In this document: positions 19,301-27,400 of the stretch, piece by piece
Layout: each line of letters begins with the position of its first letter
Numbering within the stretch: position 1 is the first letter of the stretch
DNA from: Bacteroides sp. OF04-15BH
GTDB taxonomy: Bacteria; Bacteroidota; Bacteroidia; Bacteroidales; Bacteroidaceae
Direction: 5' to 3'
NCBI RefSeq assembly: GCF_003477995.1
Contig: NZ_QUEM01000007.1
Coordinates: forward strand, 1 to 64,000
Length of the DNA stretch: 64,000 nucleotides
Made by a program: the position numbers and the translations under genes
Notes under the pieces: generated by a model
The model's input: the letters and a program-made list of their open reading frames with translations, nothing else
What the model was told of the DNA's origin: nothing
The model's database searches: none

Positions 19301-20202
19301 CAATTAATGTCACCAAGAATCAGAATTACAATGCTACGAACATAGCGCGGTATGTATACCACTATGATAACATTACGCGCAACTATGTTGTTTCAGACAT
19401 GGTGACATTTGAGCCGGAAAAGTTGATCAATCCATTCTCGGCATATTTCGTTCAGGCGATGGCTTCGGATGCTCATTTTGAGCTGACTCCGATATCCAAG
19501 TCGAGAGCAATTAACCGAAAAGTGCTGGATTATGATGTCGCTGCGGAACAAGTTGCTCTGACAATGCAGTTATGCGAGGATGGTCAGCCGCTTGATGAAC
19601 TCAAATTCATGTGGGAGAACGGAGCCTCGGCTGATTGTGTATTCAATGAGGATGCTTTGAAAATGTGGAGTCTGTCTGAGGATGCCATGCAGATATATTC
19701 TTATGACAAGATAAAGAAAGCGATGGCTGTAAACACATTGCCGCTTTCAAGCATAGAGGCACCGTTGGCGATATCTGCCGGTCATACAGGCAAGATGACC
19801 TTGAAGGTAAAGAGAAAGACCGGTTTTACCGGATCTGATCGTGTTTTGCTTGTTGACAAGTTCAAAGGCAACAGTATTGAACTTGGTGATGGCACAGAAT
19901 ATGAATTCGATGTGGATAAGAAGGGTGCGATAACTTCTCGTTTCAGCATACGTTTCGTAAAAGGAACTACCGGTATTGCAGAAAATACAGTCGGCTATCC
20001 GGTAATCGTGCGTAATGGTAAGTGTATCATTTCTGGATTGAAGGGAAATGCTGATATTAGAATCTTTGATATGGCCGGCCGTATGGTTGTGTCAGAACAC
20101 ACTTCGGATGCTGAATATTCCGTTCGCTTGAATACCGGATACTATCTGGTCAAAATTAAAGAGAACGGTAAAGAGTTTGTAACTAAGATTTCTATGAAAT
20201 GA
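13330..20202 (+). CDS. Giant secreted propeller/LamG protein with type IX-like sorting domain, copy 1
   Basis: A 2,290-residue exported protein with a signal peptide (1 to about 21). Residues about 25-130 form a helical N-terminal segment ending in the motif YAKQWLPTYGYTPGGD, which is shared with copy 2. Residues about 170-880 carry Asp-box repeats such as RTDDGGKHW (near 199), MDGGKTW (251), ENKGVTW (304) and RDGGKTW (435), the hallmark of sialidase/sortilin-like beta-propellers. Two LamG-like concanavalin folds follow (about 968-1130 and 1443-1620). A WNLVGNPYLASI segment (about 1980) and a C-terminal sorting domain (about 2218-2290, IRIFDMAGRMVV to the end) complete it. No catalytic site is evident; surface binding of glycans or protein partners is inferred. 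Its stop overlaps the next start (ATGA). Confidence 0.85.
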   Translation: MRKRTIPLFLLVPAVAWSIAGNLSDDHLTAIKNKLNSIPDSMFSSVKKEDLLKDEVYMKLARDGWSQDEIKSIFGDYLKRNKSKVRGSLEYGRYAKQWLPTYGYTPGGDTIYQFADTAYNENMMRAVKSYARTKEGNDFNGYYLSEEYSPEPRLRGERQPGVFRPAKPKPSSGRIHWIQVHPTDPDKLMVIPDGSGICRTDDGGKHWELITDRIPERYHRNTATHSAIPVDPDDWDHLFAFMSNGNPVYETMDGGKTWTRVEGATHKGFKRGHAFRDSEGTLKFIGAVQNGGNNYWSSELWISENKGVTWNRVQIPDSLIDVRPENNVKGAWFQETAFHPKNRDLIFFPTSRAIYYFDNGGRPEVVNGVKKYVLKKLHFKVYNADSTQLRCEGYNFPFEATTQAFLNINPNNPNEMWFATGSRNVSFGSYSALYRSRDGGKTWITLQEPYHGIGSGRIYGNECPWGWLGGFGVNYADTRYLYGCSMSSGYSEDGGVNFREYAWGNRLKSLQADGNYYHVTNSRHNADNHAIVSHASGRVFRASDSGILMKDKNINNHEWTNIGGDMGQMLFYCIRVNEFGDQMMHGNTQDIDVQTYREGRWGNWRGYEGSTAFINPYSNMGYYPSGGGGIDGLDYGSWVGHDVKADVCTGNWYVQQNEKLFIIEDFGKKSRRVKIQSATGEDQNVNSYVLSRNNPSNDGSTVWVRTGGSWFRYSHDNGNTFTYAYQVANLNNVQTFAADPNNWTKLYIVAKSGSDSKIYLCDMVKKTILQDLTYNLPKNMTCNSLFLHEGSGDLYFYNSSTGIFILENGSTEWKFWMKGYNAAKSGSVIINYTTQEMVLHDYGRGIYVADLENPSDRYFDDGFQLKALSCNSGRLTLGINTHWTIPFYYNYVWTVNGVDVNNPYQYLTHSLKAGDKVQLKLTLRESPDVSTLSEVYVVKDSDLNGSVATRQSKTADSRPKALYSDGNGRVDLGYVDLFLNDFSIDLWVCPESSTGVILANGQKVQTRDGRGWWLGLDNGILKFNYVPTNRFDQPTYETRADQERTLQAGTLPLKKWSHVVLTQERNGSISIYVNGVKKVTGERILPKHSLNNALYLSLFADGYEQAPLTGTVDELKIWKYSMSEADVRKAMNSQITSNTDALVYYNSFDADKLEDNKEAFSQVAPHSRILARTKAMLSPVAGKAETVERGIPASGGWIGDEAVAKVSLKGANDQAFASSDLYAYSFRHNFLEDTLSNLNSKYYTVAPYAYILRDFAATDLTQKVNIIFRKNDNMKSTEYRLYSAAADAPSSYWTEIAKLQINSDGNYEAEGLTLQQILNNKLIIVSLDNGIEIIPDEGSNMKAGKVTVTESGYTEVPFTAYLRGGNEPEDECRLKASSAAVRFDGPLNFVQGKATGKIIIDSDKLDDLTSNIVSISSDDAPVVPFSFAISDQRISNYERNAVRGNWGGFYVGDASTFSSLNSSNTMTFMTWIRIEDKSVLEKLVGLMMFRSSSGATGLHIDRGNVRCHWNEESWSWSTASDLNITASDLGRWIHIAMVARPDGMDYYLNGRKFTIARGMSRTRIASEMMLGMTVSGEKYFKGSFDQLMVWNRSLTQDEVLHYMHHPVELGNNGLIAYANMDAKDSNGMPVELVSGKSFRTNGGTELTVLSEIPYNPAYSVAHTSVDDKACIHVSSNGSPVDYALNVFKDYSYNYIQNARSLELPLTKESYSLVPLNSVAYGESDVLKLDYTSAILASGDPVRLAIRPLGSLEPYTMFYESVADTDGHVSFEIPAQSIQGAVEVMFFSTQSVSERPIKASLSLYDKEQRPANAFVLHDEEKEIHFDVTLRSGNPSVKVPVYIKETSYAKALTDSVDLSVKNPRVTVVLDYDQLNKLAWNPVTVNLLGVDSEPVELNVALEPKVRLSVAGTEKTLHNASSSVPTYPVKVELVQGILDEDVKLEVVSDVPGVVNGMAGVMFNNTNVKYSDLKFFGVENHLDDGWNLVGNPYLASINVTKNQNYNATNIARYVYHYDNITRNYVVSDMVTFEPEKLINPFSAYFVQAMASDAHFELTPISKSRAINRKVLDYDVAAEQVALTMQLCEDGQPLDELKFMWENGASADCVFNEDALKMWSLSEDAMQIYSYDKIKKAMAVNTLPLSSIEAPLAISAGHTGKMTLKVKRKTGFTGSDRVLLVDKFKGNSIELGDGTEYEFDVDKKGAITSRFSIRFVKGTTGIAENTVGYPVIVRNGKCIISGLKGNADIRIFDMAGRMVVSEHTSDAEYSVRLNTGYYLVKIKENGKEFVTKISMK

Positions 20203-22187
20203 AAAAAATATCTTTTGTTTTAATTTTTATATTTACTATTCTGGGTTTCCTTAAAATGGAAGCCCAGAATGTAAACGTAACTTCAAAGGCGCAGTCTGCT
20301 TGGTTTACCGAGGCCAGATTGAAACTTTTGGGAGGAGAGAAGTCTGCTGACGGCAAATATTATGCTTATATATCCGTCAATACTGCCAACAAGGAAATCA
20401 AGTCCCTGTCCATAACAGGGTATGACAATGTTTTGACTCTGAATAAAAAAGAAACTGTTGAACTGACGGATATGCTTCTTTTGAGCTCTTCTTCAGAAAC
20501 AGGTATTTCTATTTATGCCGCTCCGATAACAGAATCTTCTGTGTATCGTATAAATGGAGAACTGGCTAATGATGATGCTTCGTCTGAGGTATTGAAGTCG
20601 TATTATTATGAAATAGATGAGGGTACGGGGCATGCTTTTGAATATGTTTCTGATTTGCCTTATGAAGGAGAATCCGGATGGAATGGTATAAAGATAGACC
20701 GCTCACCCGATAATCTGGTGATAAACTTGTTGGGGCAGACTTATGCAAAGGGAATCGGTTTGCATTCTCAGGGATGGATTAGGTTTACTTTTGATACAGG
20801 AAAATACCATCGTTTCCTAGCAGATGCTGCCATTCAGAAGAATTATTCAGGACGTGCAGATGCCCAATTGAAATTTAAACTAGAAGGTAGTGCAAATGCG
20901 GAAGTAATTGATTATTTTACTGAAATCACTCAAACCAAAAAGGTAAGTTGGGATTATGAATTACCTGCTAATGTTATAGCGGTAGTTGTAGATTTTTTCA
21001 AGGCTAGTTATGGTAATGGCGAAGCCCACTCATGTTTGGGAGGAGCAAGACTCTACCTGACTCCACATACAAGAAAAGCGCAGAGCATTAATTGGAATCA
21101 GAGTCAGGAAATCTATGCTTACCGTCCGGTTACGATAAACCTTAATGCAACTTCTTCTTCAGGTTTGCCGGTGTACTACCGAATTGTGAAAGGAAACTCA
21201 AATGCCGAGATTCTTGATGGCTCGGTGCTGAGAATCAATAAATTCAATTCAGATATTGCTGTTGAGGCTTATCAGCCCGGAAATGAAGAGTGGGAGTCTG
21301 CGTCATTCAAAACTTCTGTTTTCAAAATTTATAGCGGTTCTAAGGTGGATGTAGGGAGTACGGTTGATTTGTCTACCGGCGATGAATTGGATGAGTTGAT
21401 TGTATACGGTAACGGAGTGAAGACTGGTGAAGTGAATGTAAATGGACTGCCTCAGGTTAAGAAGTTAATCTATAAATGCAAGTTCCGCCCCTCTGCATGG
21501 AATTTTGTTTCCTTCCCTTCAAATGTAAATATTGACGAGATCAGTAATTTGCGCGAACTGGGTTATGAACTGAATGCTCCACAGGGTAAGCCGGCATACT
21601 ATATTCTGGAATACGACGCGCAGAAGAGAGCTGAAAATCCATCGGAGTCTAGTTGGAAAAAGCTTAATACCCCCAATCTTGAGGCCAGAAAGGGATATAT
21701 TATGGGTATCAATAATGTAGCTACAACAGACTCCGTTGAAGTGACTTTTCATATTGATAACACAGCTATGGCTCTTTCTGGAAGTTCTACAGAGTTTAAT
21801 GTCAGTGTAGATCTTTCCCAGTGTGAACCTCAATCGGTACAAACGTTTTATGTAAGACCGACGAATATCAAAGGCAATACTTTAAAAATGGATGTTGAGT
21901 TTAATCCGACAGACTATTCAGAATTGCCGGTAAACCACGAGGTAGCATTAAGAAATGCCAGAGTGACTCATACTCCAGGTTACGAAGGCATCCGCATAAC
22001 GCTGCCTGATGCTACACCTGCCAAGGTTGCTATTTTTGACAAAAAAGGCAAAAAACTTATCAAGGCTGTACGTTATGTGTCTCCTATGATGATAGATGTT
22101 TCTGATTTGAAACCTGGTGATTATAAGGTATTCATATCTTACGGTAATGCTTATGCCGAAAAAGCTTTTGCAATGCCTAAGAGATAA
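20199..22187 (+). CDS. Partner protein of the giant module with NPCBM-like domain, copy 1
   Basis: A 662-residue exported protein (signal peptide ending MEAQ, about residue 22). Residues about 150-285 match the NPCBM carbohydrate-binding pattern (GIGLHSQGWIRFTFDTGKY, then LADAAIQ and a VDFFKASYGNGEAHS loop). After it come an Ig-like segment (SSGLPVYYRIVKGNSNAEI), the WNFVSFPSN block shared with copy 2, and a short C-terminal domain (VAIFDKKGKKLIKAV...) with the fold pattern of a sorting domain. It overlaps the giant gene by four bases, so the two are made together and probably act as a pair on the surface. A perfect 15-base hairpin terminator follows. Confidence 0.8.
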   Translation: MKKISFVLIFIFTILGFLKMEAQNVNVTSKAQSAWFTEARLKLLGGEKSADGKYYAYISVNTANKEIKSLSITGYDNVLTLNKKETVELTDMLLLSSSSETGISIYAAPITESSVYRINGELANDDASSEVLKSYYYEIDEGTGHAFEYVSDLPYEGESGWNGIKIDRSPDNLVINLLGQTYAKGIGLHSQGWIRFTFDTGKYHRFLADAAIQKNYSGRADAQLKFKLEGSANAEVIDYFTEITQTKKVSWDYELPANVIAVVVDFFKASYGNGEAHSCLGGARLYLTPHTRKAQSINWNQSQEIYAYRPVTINLNATSSSGLPVYYRIVKGNSNAEILDGSVLRINKFNSDIAVEAYQPGNEEWESASFKTSVFKIYSGSKVDVGSTVDLSTGDELDELIVYGNGVKTGEVNVNGLPQVKKLIYKCKFRPSAWNFVSFPSNVNIDEISNLRELGYELNAPQGKPAYYILEYDAQKRAENPSESSWKKLNTPNLEARKGYIMGINNVATTDSVEVTFHIDNTAMALSGSSTEFNVSVDLSQCEPQSVQTFYVRPTNIKGNTLKMDVEFNPTDYSELPVNHEVALRNARVTHTPGYEGIRITLPDATPAKVAIFDKKGKKLIKAVRYVSPMMIDVSDLKPGDYKVFISYGNAYAEKAFAMPKR

Positions 22188-22226
22188 GGAATAACAGGAA
22201 AAAATTTTATTCTCATCCTTAATAAT

Positions 22227-22269
22227 AGAAGGGCTGCATCGTGATATGCGATGCAGCCCTTCTGTTTTT
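22227..22269 (+). terminator. Terminator of module copy 1
   Basis: Perfect 15-base arms (22227-22241 and 22249-22263) with a 7-base loop, followed by GTTTTT. Confidence 0.92.
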
Positions 22270-22343
22270 CCTTAAAAGGGTTAAACTATTATAAACAAGC
22301 TTGTTTTTATTGAAGTTTAAATAATGTATTAATTACATTATTG

Positions 22344-22404
22344 TATCTTTGTATAAAGATTGTTTTTATAAAGCTACACAAAATATAAGTAATAACTAAA
22401 CTAA
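22344..22404 (+). promoter_or_regulatory. Promoter and leader element of module copy 2
   Basis: TATCTTTG at 22344-22351 is a consensus -7 box; the -33 box is poor. AACTAAACTAA at 22394-22404 starts exactly 50 bases after the -7 box, as in copy 1. The coding start is at 22416, so the leader is short here. Confidence 0.65.
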
Positions 22405-22415
22405 GACGTGATTAA

Positions 22416-24458
22416 ATGAAGTTTACAAGAAGATGGACTAGTTCTTTTTGTCTTTTTTTATTACCCTTAGCTCTGTATTCAGGCGAGAAAATAAAAAAAG
22501 AAAACCGACAAAAACACAAAATGGAAAAAGTTTTGCAAACTTTGCCGGACTCTCTGTATGAGCGGGTGCGTCGTGAAGATCTTTTGCAGAACGAAGTGTA
22601 TGTTAAACTGGCGCGCGACGGTTGGAACAACCAGGAGATTGTCCGTATCATGGACAATTACTTGCAATATCGTAAGAGTAAGGTCAAGGGATCGCATGCT
22701 TACGGTATGTATGCCAAACAATGGCTTCCCACCTATGGTTATACTCCGGGAGGAGATTCCATTTATCAGTTTGTAGATACCACTTTCTCCGAAAAGGCGA
22801 TTGCCAGTGTACGTCGTTTGTATTCCAAATCATTGGATAATTACTATCCCCAGATCCCTTATACACCAGATGACCGTTTAAAGGGTATTCGTAATACAGG
22901 CTATTTCCGTCCTGTACTGCAATATCCGAATACCGGTCGTATTCATTGGATTGTAGCCGACCCGTTGAATGCAGACCATATTATGGTCGTTCCCGACGGT
23001 GGTGGTATCTTCCGCACCGATAATTTGGGAGATACCTGGGATTGTGTGACGGACCGTATTCCGGATCGTGAGTTCCGTAAAATCTGTACTCATTCCGCTA
23101 TTCCGGTAGATCCGGATGACTGGAATCATTTCTTTGCTTTCATGAAGAGCGGTAATACAACCCGTGTTTATGAAACACTGGATGGAGGACAGAACTGGAC
23201 ACGCATAGAAGGAGCTACTCATAAAAGTTTCAAGCGTGGTTATGGCTTCAAGGACAAGGCGGGTAATCTGAAGTTTATCGGTGCCTGCCAGGCCGGAAAT
23301 TATATGTATAATGAACTTTGGACCAGTGCTGATAAGGGAGTTCATTGGGACCGGATAACCTTGCCGGAGGAATTGAAAGAGACACATCCGGAGAACGGTT
23401 CCAAAGGAGCCTTCTTCCAGAATTTTGCTTTCAATCCTCAGAATCGGGATATGGTATATATCCCCACTTCACGAAGCATCTATTATTTTGATGACGGTGT
23501 TACCAAGAACGAGAACGGAGGCTATAACATCAAGAAGATGGTGTTTGATGTGTACGATCAGGACGGCACAACTCTTCGGGCAAAGGCTGTTTCTGAGTTC
23601 CCATTCAAGGCAACCAGTCAGGGATTCCTGGAAATTGATCCGGCTCATCCCGACACCATGTGGTTTGCATCTGCCTCTCGTAATGTGAGTTATGGCGTTT
23701 ATTCTGCCGTATACAAGACTACCGACGGTGGAAAAACCTGGATTACCTTGCAGGAACCTTTGGCTAAGATCGGTTCCGGATTGGCTTTCGGTAACGAGTC
23801 TCCATGGGGATGGCTCGGAGGCTTTGGAGTAAACTTCAAGAATCCGCAGCGCCTTTATGGTTGTTCCATGAGTTCGGCTATCAGTACGGATGGTGGAAAA
23901 AACTTCTGGGAATATGCCTGGGGTAACCGTTTGAAGGCTAAATACCTGGATGGAAATTACTATACAACGACCAGTTCGCGTCATAATGCCGATAATCACT
24001 GTATCGTATCTCATCCGAGTGGTCGTGTGTTCCGCGGATCAGATTCTGGAGTGTTGATGATTGACGAGAATATCAATGGCCATCAGTGGACCAATATCAA
24101 TGGGCCGATGGGTAATCAGTTGCACTATTCCATCAAGGTTAATGAGTTTGGTGATCAGGTGATGCTGGGTAATACTCAGGACGTGGATGTGCAGACTTAC
24201 AAATATGGCCGTTGGGAGAACTGGAGAGGTTACGAAGGAACCGAAGCCTTTATCAATCCGTATGGCGGTACTTGCTACTTTTCTGGTAGTGGTGGCGGTG
24301 GTCTGGATGGTATTGATTTCGGTTCGTGGCGTGCCGGCTATACCAAAGCCGATGTATGTACCGGAAACTGGTATCTGATGCATAATCAGGATGCCGGTTC
24401 TTTTTTCCGCGTAGAGGACTTTGGCCGTACTCCAATCAATATCCAATACAGCCGATGA
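22416..24458 (+). CDS. Giant secreted propeller/LamG protein, copy 2, N-terminal part (frameshifted)
   Basis: The N-terminal 680 residues of the paralogue of the 13330-20202 product. It has a signal-like hydrophobic stretch (about 10-22), the helical segment and YAKQWLPTYGYTPGGD motif (about 106-121), and Asp boxes such as RTDNLGDTW, LDGGQNW and TDGGKTW. It keeps the order of copy 1 as far as the segment VEDFGRTPINIQ, then reads a few unrelated residues to a TGA at 24456-24458. The missing remainder continues in the +1 frame from about 24444 (next entry). So the gene is broken by a one-base gain or a two-base loss between about 24440 and 24458, or the base is a sequencing error. Confidence 0.85.
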   Translation: MKFTRRWTSSFCLFLLPLALYSGEKIKKENRQKHKMEKVLQTLPDSLYERVRREDLLQNEVYVKLARDGWNNQEIVRIMDNYLQYRKSKVKGSHAYGMYAKQWLPTYGYTPGGDSIYQFVDTTFSEKAIASVRRLYSKSLDNYYPQIPYTPDDRLKGIRNTGYFRPVLQYPNTGRIHWIVADPLNADHIMVVPDGGGIFRTDNLGDTWDCVTDRIPDREFRKICTHSAIPVDPDDWNHFFAFMKSGNTTRVYETLDGGQNWTRIEGATHKSFKRGYGFKDKAGNLKFIGACQAGNYMYNELWTSADKGVHWDRITLPEELKETHPENGSKGAFFQNFAFNPQNRDMVYIPTSRSIYYFDDGVTKNENGGYNIKKMVFDVYDQDGTTLRAKAVSEFPFKATSQGFLEIDPAHPDTMWFASASRNVSYGVYSAVYKTTDGGKTWITLQEPLAKIGSGLAFGNESPWGWLGGFGVNFKNPQRLYGCSMSSAISTDGGKNFWEYAWGNRLKAKYLDGNYYTTTSSRHNADNHCIVSHPSGRVFRGSDSGVLMIDENINGHQWTNINGPMGNQLHYSIKVNEFGDQVMLGNTQDVDVQTYKYGRWENWRGYEGTEAFINPYGGTCYFSGSGGGGLDGIDFGSWRAGYTKADVCTGNWYLMHNQDAGSFFRVEDFGRTPINIQYSR

Positions 24459-27400
24459 TACCGGTGCAGGTGCCGGAGCCAATGACTTTGCGTTGAGTCG
24501 TGGCAAGGACGGAACTCCTGTGCTTTATGTCTATAACAAGAATAATACAGTAGTCCGTTCTACGGATAATGGAAATACTTTCCAGACGGTAAAGGTCAAT
24601 GTAAGCAGTGGTCTGGTTAATGCAAAATATGCCAACTGTAAGATTGCAACAGACCCGAATGATGTGAATATCGTTTATTTGGGACAGAATAACGGTAAGG
24701 TATTCAAGATTAATGCAGAGACCCATGTGGTTGAAGAAATCAATACGGGATTGCCTTCTTCAATTCAATGTAAGGGTTTGCTCTTCCACGAAGGATCGGG
24801 CGATTTATACTACTGTAGTAATGTGGGTATTTATTTGCTGGAAAAAGGCAGCAGTAGCTGGCGTTTGTGGATGGATGGTTATAATCCGTTGGAGTATGGA
24901 AGCGCACTGATCAACTACACCACTCAGGAGATGGTGATGCATGATTACGGAAGAGGTATCTGGGTTGCCGACCTGGAGCATCCTGCCGACCGCTTCTTCA
25001 CAAATGGTTTTGCTTTGAAAGAAATTTCGGATGTAGCAGGACGTAAGACCATTGGTATAGATACCAAATGGACCATTCCGATGTATTATGAGTATACTTG
25101 GACCGTGAATGGAGTAGAGCAGCCTGTTCCTTATCAGTATCTGACAGCCCGTTTGAACCCGGGAGACCGAGTGCAGCTGAAACTGACTTTGCGCGAGTCA
25201 CCGGATGTAAGCACTACTTCGGCTGAGTTCGTAGTTCCGGATGCTTCGCGTCAGAAAGACGTGGCCACTCCGGTTTATGCTCCGAAGGCAGGCAAGGCCC
25301 TCTATTCGGATGGAAACGGCCGTGTTGATTTGGGCTATGTGGATTATTTCTATAATGATTTTACGATTGATTTCTGGGTAAATGCAGAAAGCGACGGGGT
25401 CATTCTGGCTAACCGTCCGGTAGATTTTGAGCGTGACACAAGAGGGTGGGCCATTCTTCTGGAGAACGGACAGTTGAAGTTCCGTTATGCTCCGGCCAAT
25501 ATGGTTAACCAGCCAAGTTATGAGCAAGGATTTACGCAGCAGAGCAATCTGGTCATTGGTTCGTTCCAGAAAAACAAGTGGAACCATGTGGCATTGAGTC
25601 AGGATCGCGATGGTAATGTGGTTCTGTATTTGAATGGCAATACAACAGCCCAGCAGGCCCGTATCTTGCCGAAGCATACCCTGAACTCTTCCTTGTATCT
25701 GTCTTTGTTTGCCGATGGTTATGAGCGTAGAGCCATCAAGGCAGCTGTGGATGAACTGCGAATCTGGAAATCAGCTTATGGCCTTGATGAGATCCGTCGG
25801 ATTATGTATTCACACGATCCGGGACATGAGGATGATTTGCTCTACTATCAGGATTTCAATGCCGGAAAGCTGGATGCCGAGCAGGAACTCTTCTCGCGTC
25901 AGGGGATGCGCGTGCGCACCCGAGCGGTGACCAGTTATGTCGCTATGCCGGTAGGAGTCGCAGCCCGTTGGGCCGACCTGAAGGAGGCTGCATCAGATGT
26001 AACTTTTGCCAGCGGCAGCAAGCAGCTGTTAAAACTTCACATGGATCAGTACGATCAGTTGGGCACATTGGCTGCATACGAATATGACTTGCAGGGCAGC
26101 ACACAGTATGCCGGTGTGGATTCAAAATATTATGAAGTTGCTTCGGACATTTACCAGATTCGTTCTTTTGGTACGGTGAAGGAAGGTATTCAGGCTGATC
26201 TGTATTTCCCGCAGGCTTTGGACGATTCACAGCGTTATACGTTGTATGCATCTGATTTTTATGCAGATTCTGTGGCTTGGAATAAGTTGGCTGTCCTGGA
26301 AAAGGATGCTTCTACCGGACAGTTTGTTGCCCGTGGAATTCCAATGTCTACGATACAGGGACGTCAGTTAGTGATCTTGAAGAACAAGGCAGCTATAGAG
26401 GTTGCTGTTGGAGATGCCAGCTGGGATAACACGCTGGTTGTCTATGACAAGAATGAAACTCAGTTCAAGCTTAGAGCAGAGGCTATTGCCGGTTTGTCAG
26501 AACCGACCGGAACCTATAAGATAACATCGGAGAAAGGATACTTGATTATCAATGATGCTTTCAATTTCCAGAATGATGTAGCCGAAGGAACTGTTTCTGT
26601 AGATATGCGCCGTGTTGGTGATGCCGTCGAAGTCAGCGACCGTCTGATTGGACAGGATGGCCGTATGATTCCGGTATCTGTGAAGGTTATCAATAAGGTT
26701 ATGCCGGAGAATGTGGGTAATGCTTCGACGATAACCAGCGGAGGTATGATCTTTGAGAATGCGTCTCTGCCTCAGAAACTGAACGGTACGAACCAGATGA
26801 CCTTTATGGGATGGGTGCGCATTGATAATGCCAATCTGTTCTCGGGTGTGAATCCATTGATCTTTAGCCGTTCGGGCGGTTCCAAGGTTTGTGGTTTGCA
26901 TTTGTCTGGCGGAAATCTGGGATTCCACTGGAATGATGGATATTATCAAGAGAGATCTAGCTTTACCCTAACAACCGCTGATGTGGGACGTTGGGTGCAT
27001 GTAGCAATGTCTGTTGCTCCGGATGGAGTGCGCATCTATCTTAATGGAATGGAATATCACAGAAAATTCACACCGGCTTCGGCTCAGATTGAATCCATGC
27101 TGATGTTGGGAGTAGATTCCCGTAACGACCGTCGTTTCAACGGTGCTTTTGATCAGGTGTCTATCTGGGGACGTACCTTGTCGGCCGATGAGATTCGCCA
27201 GTATATGTACCACGCACCGAAACTGAATGCAGAAAGCCTGTTGGCTTATGTGGATATGGATTCGCTGTCGGCTTCCGGACAGGTTGTTGATCGTGTAAGC
27301 GGTTTGCCGATGACCAATTTGGGTACTGTCCGTCAGGAACAGAATATGGGAAGCCTGTATAATCCGACCCGTGAATTGGTTCAGGAAACAGCAGATACCG

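Noticed and set aside
24440..24460. Programmed frameshift in the copy 2 giant gene
   Set aside because: The site has no slippery heptamer and the tRNA at CGA could not re-pair after a +1 step; a mutation or sequencing error is simpler.
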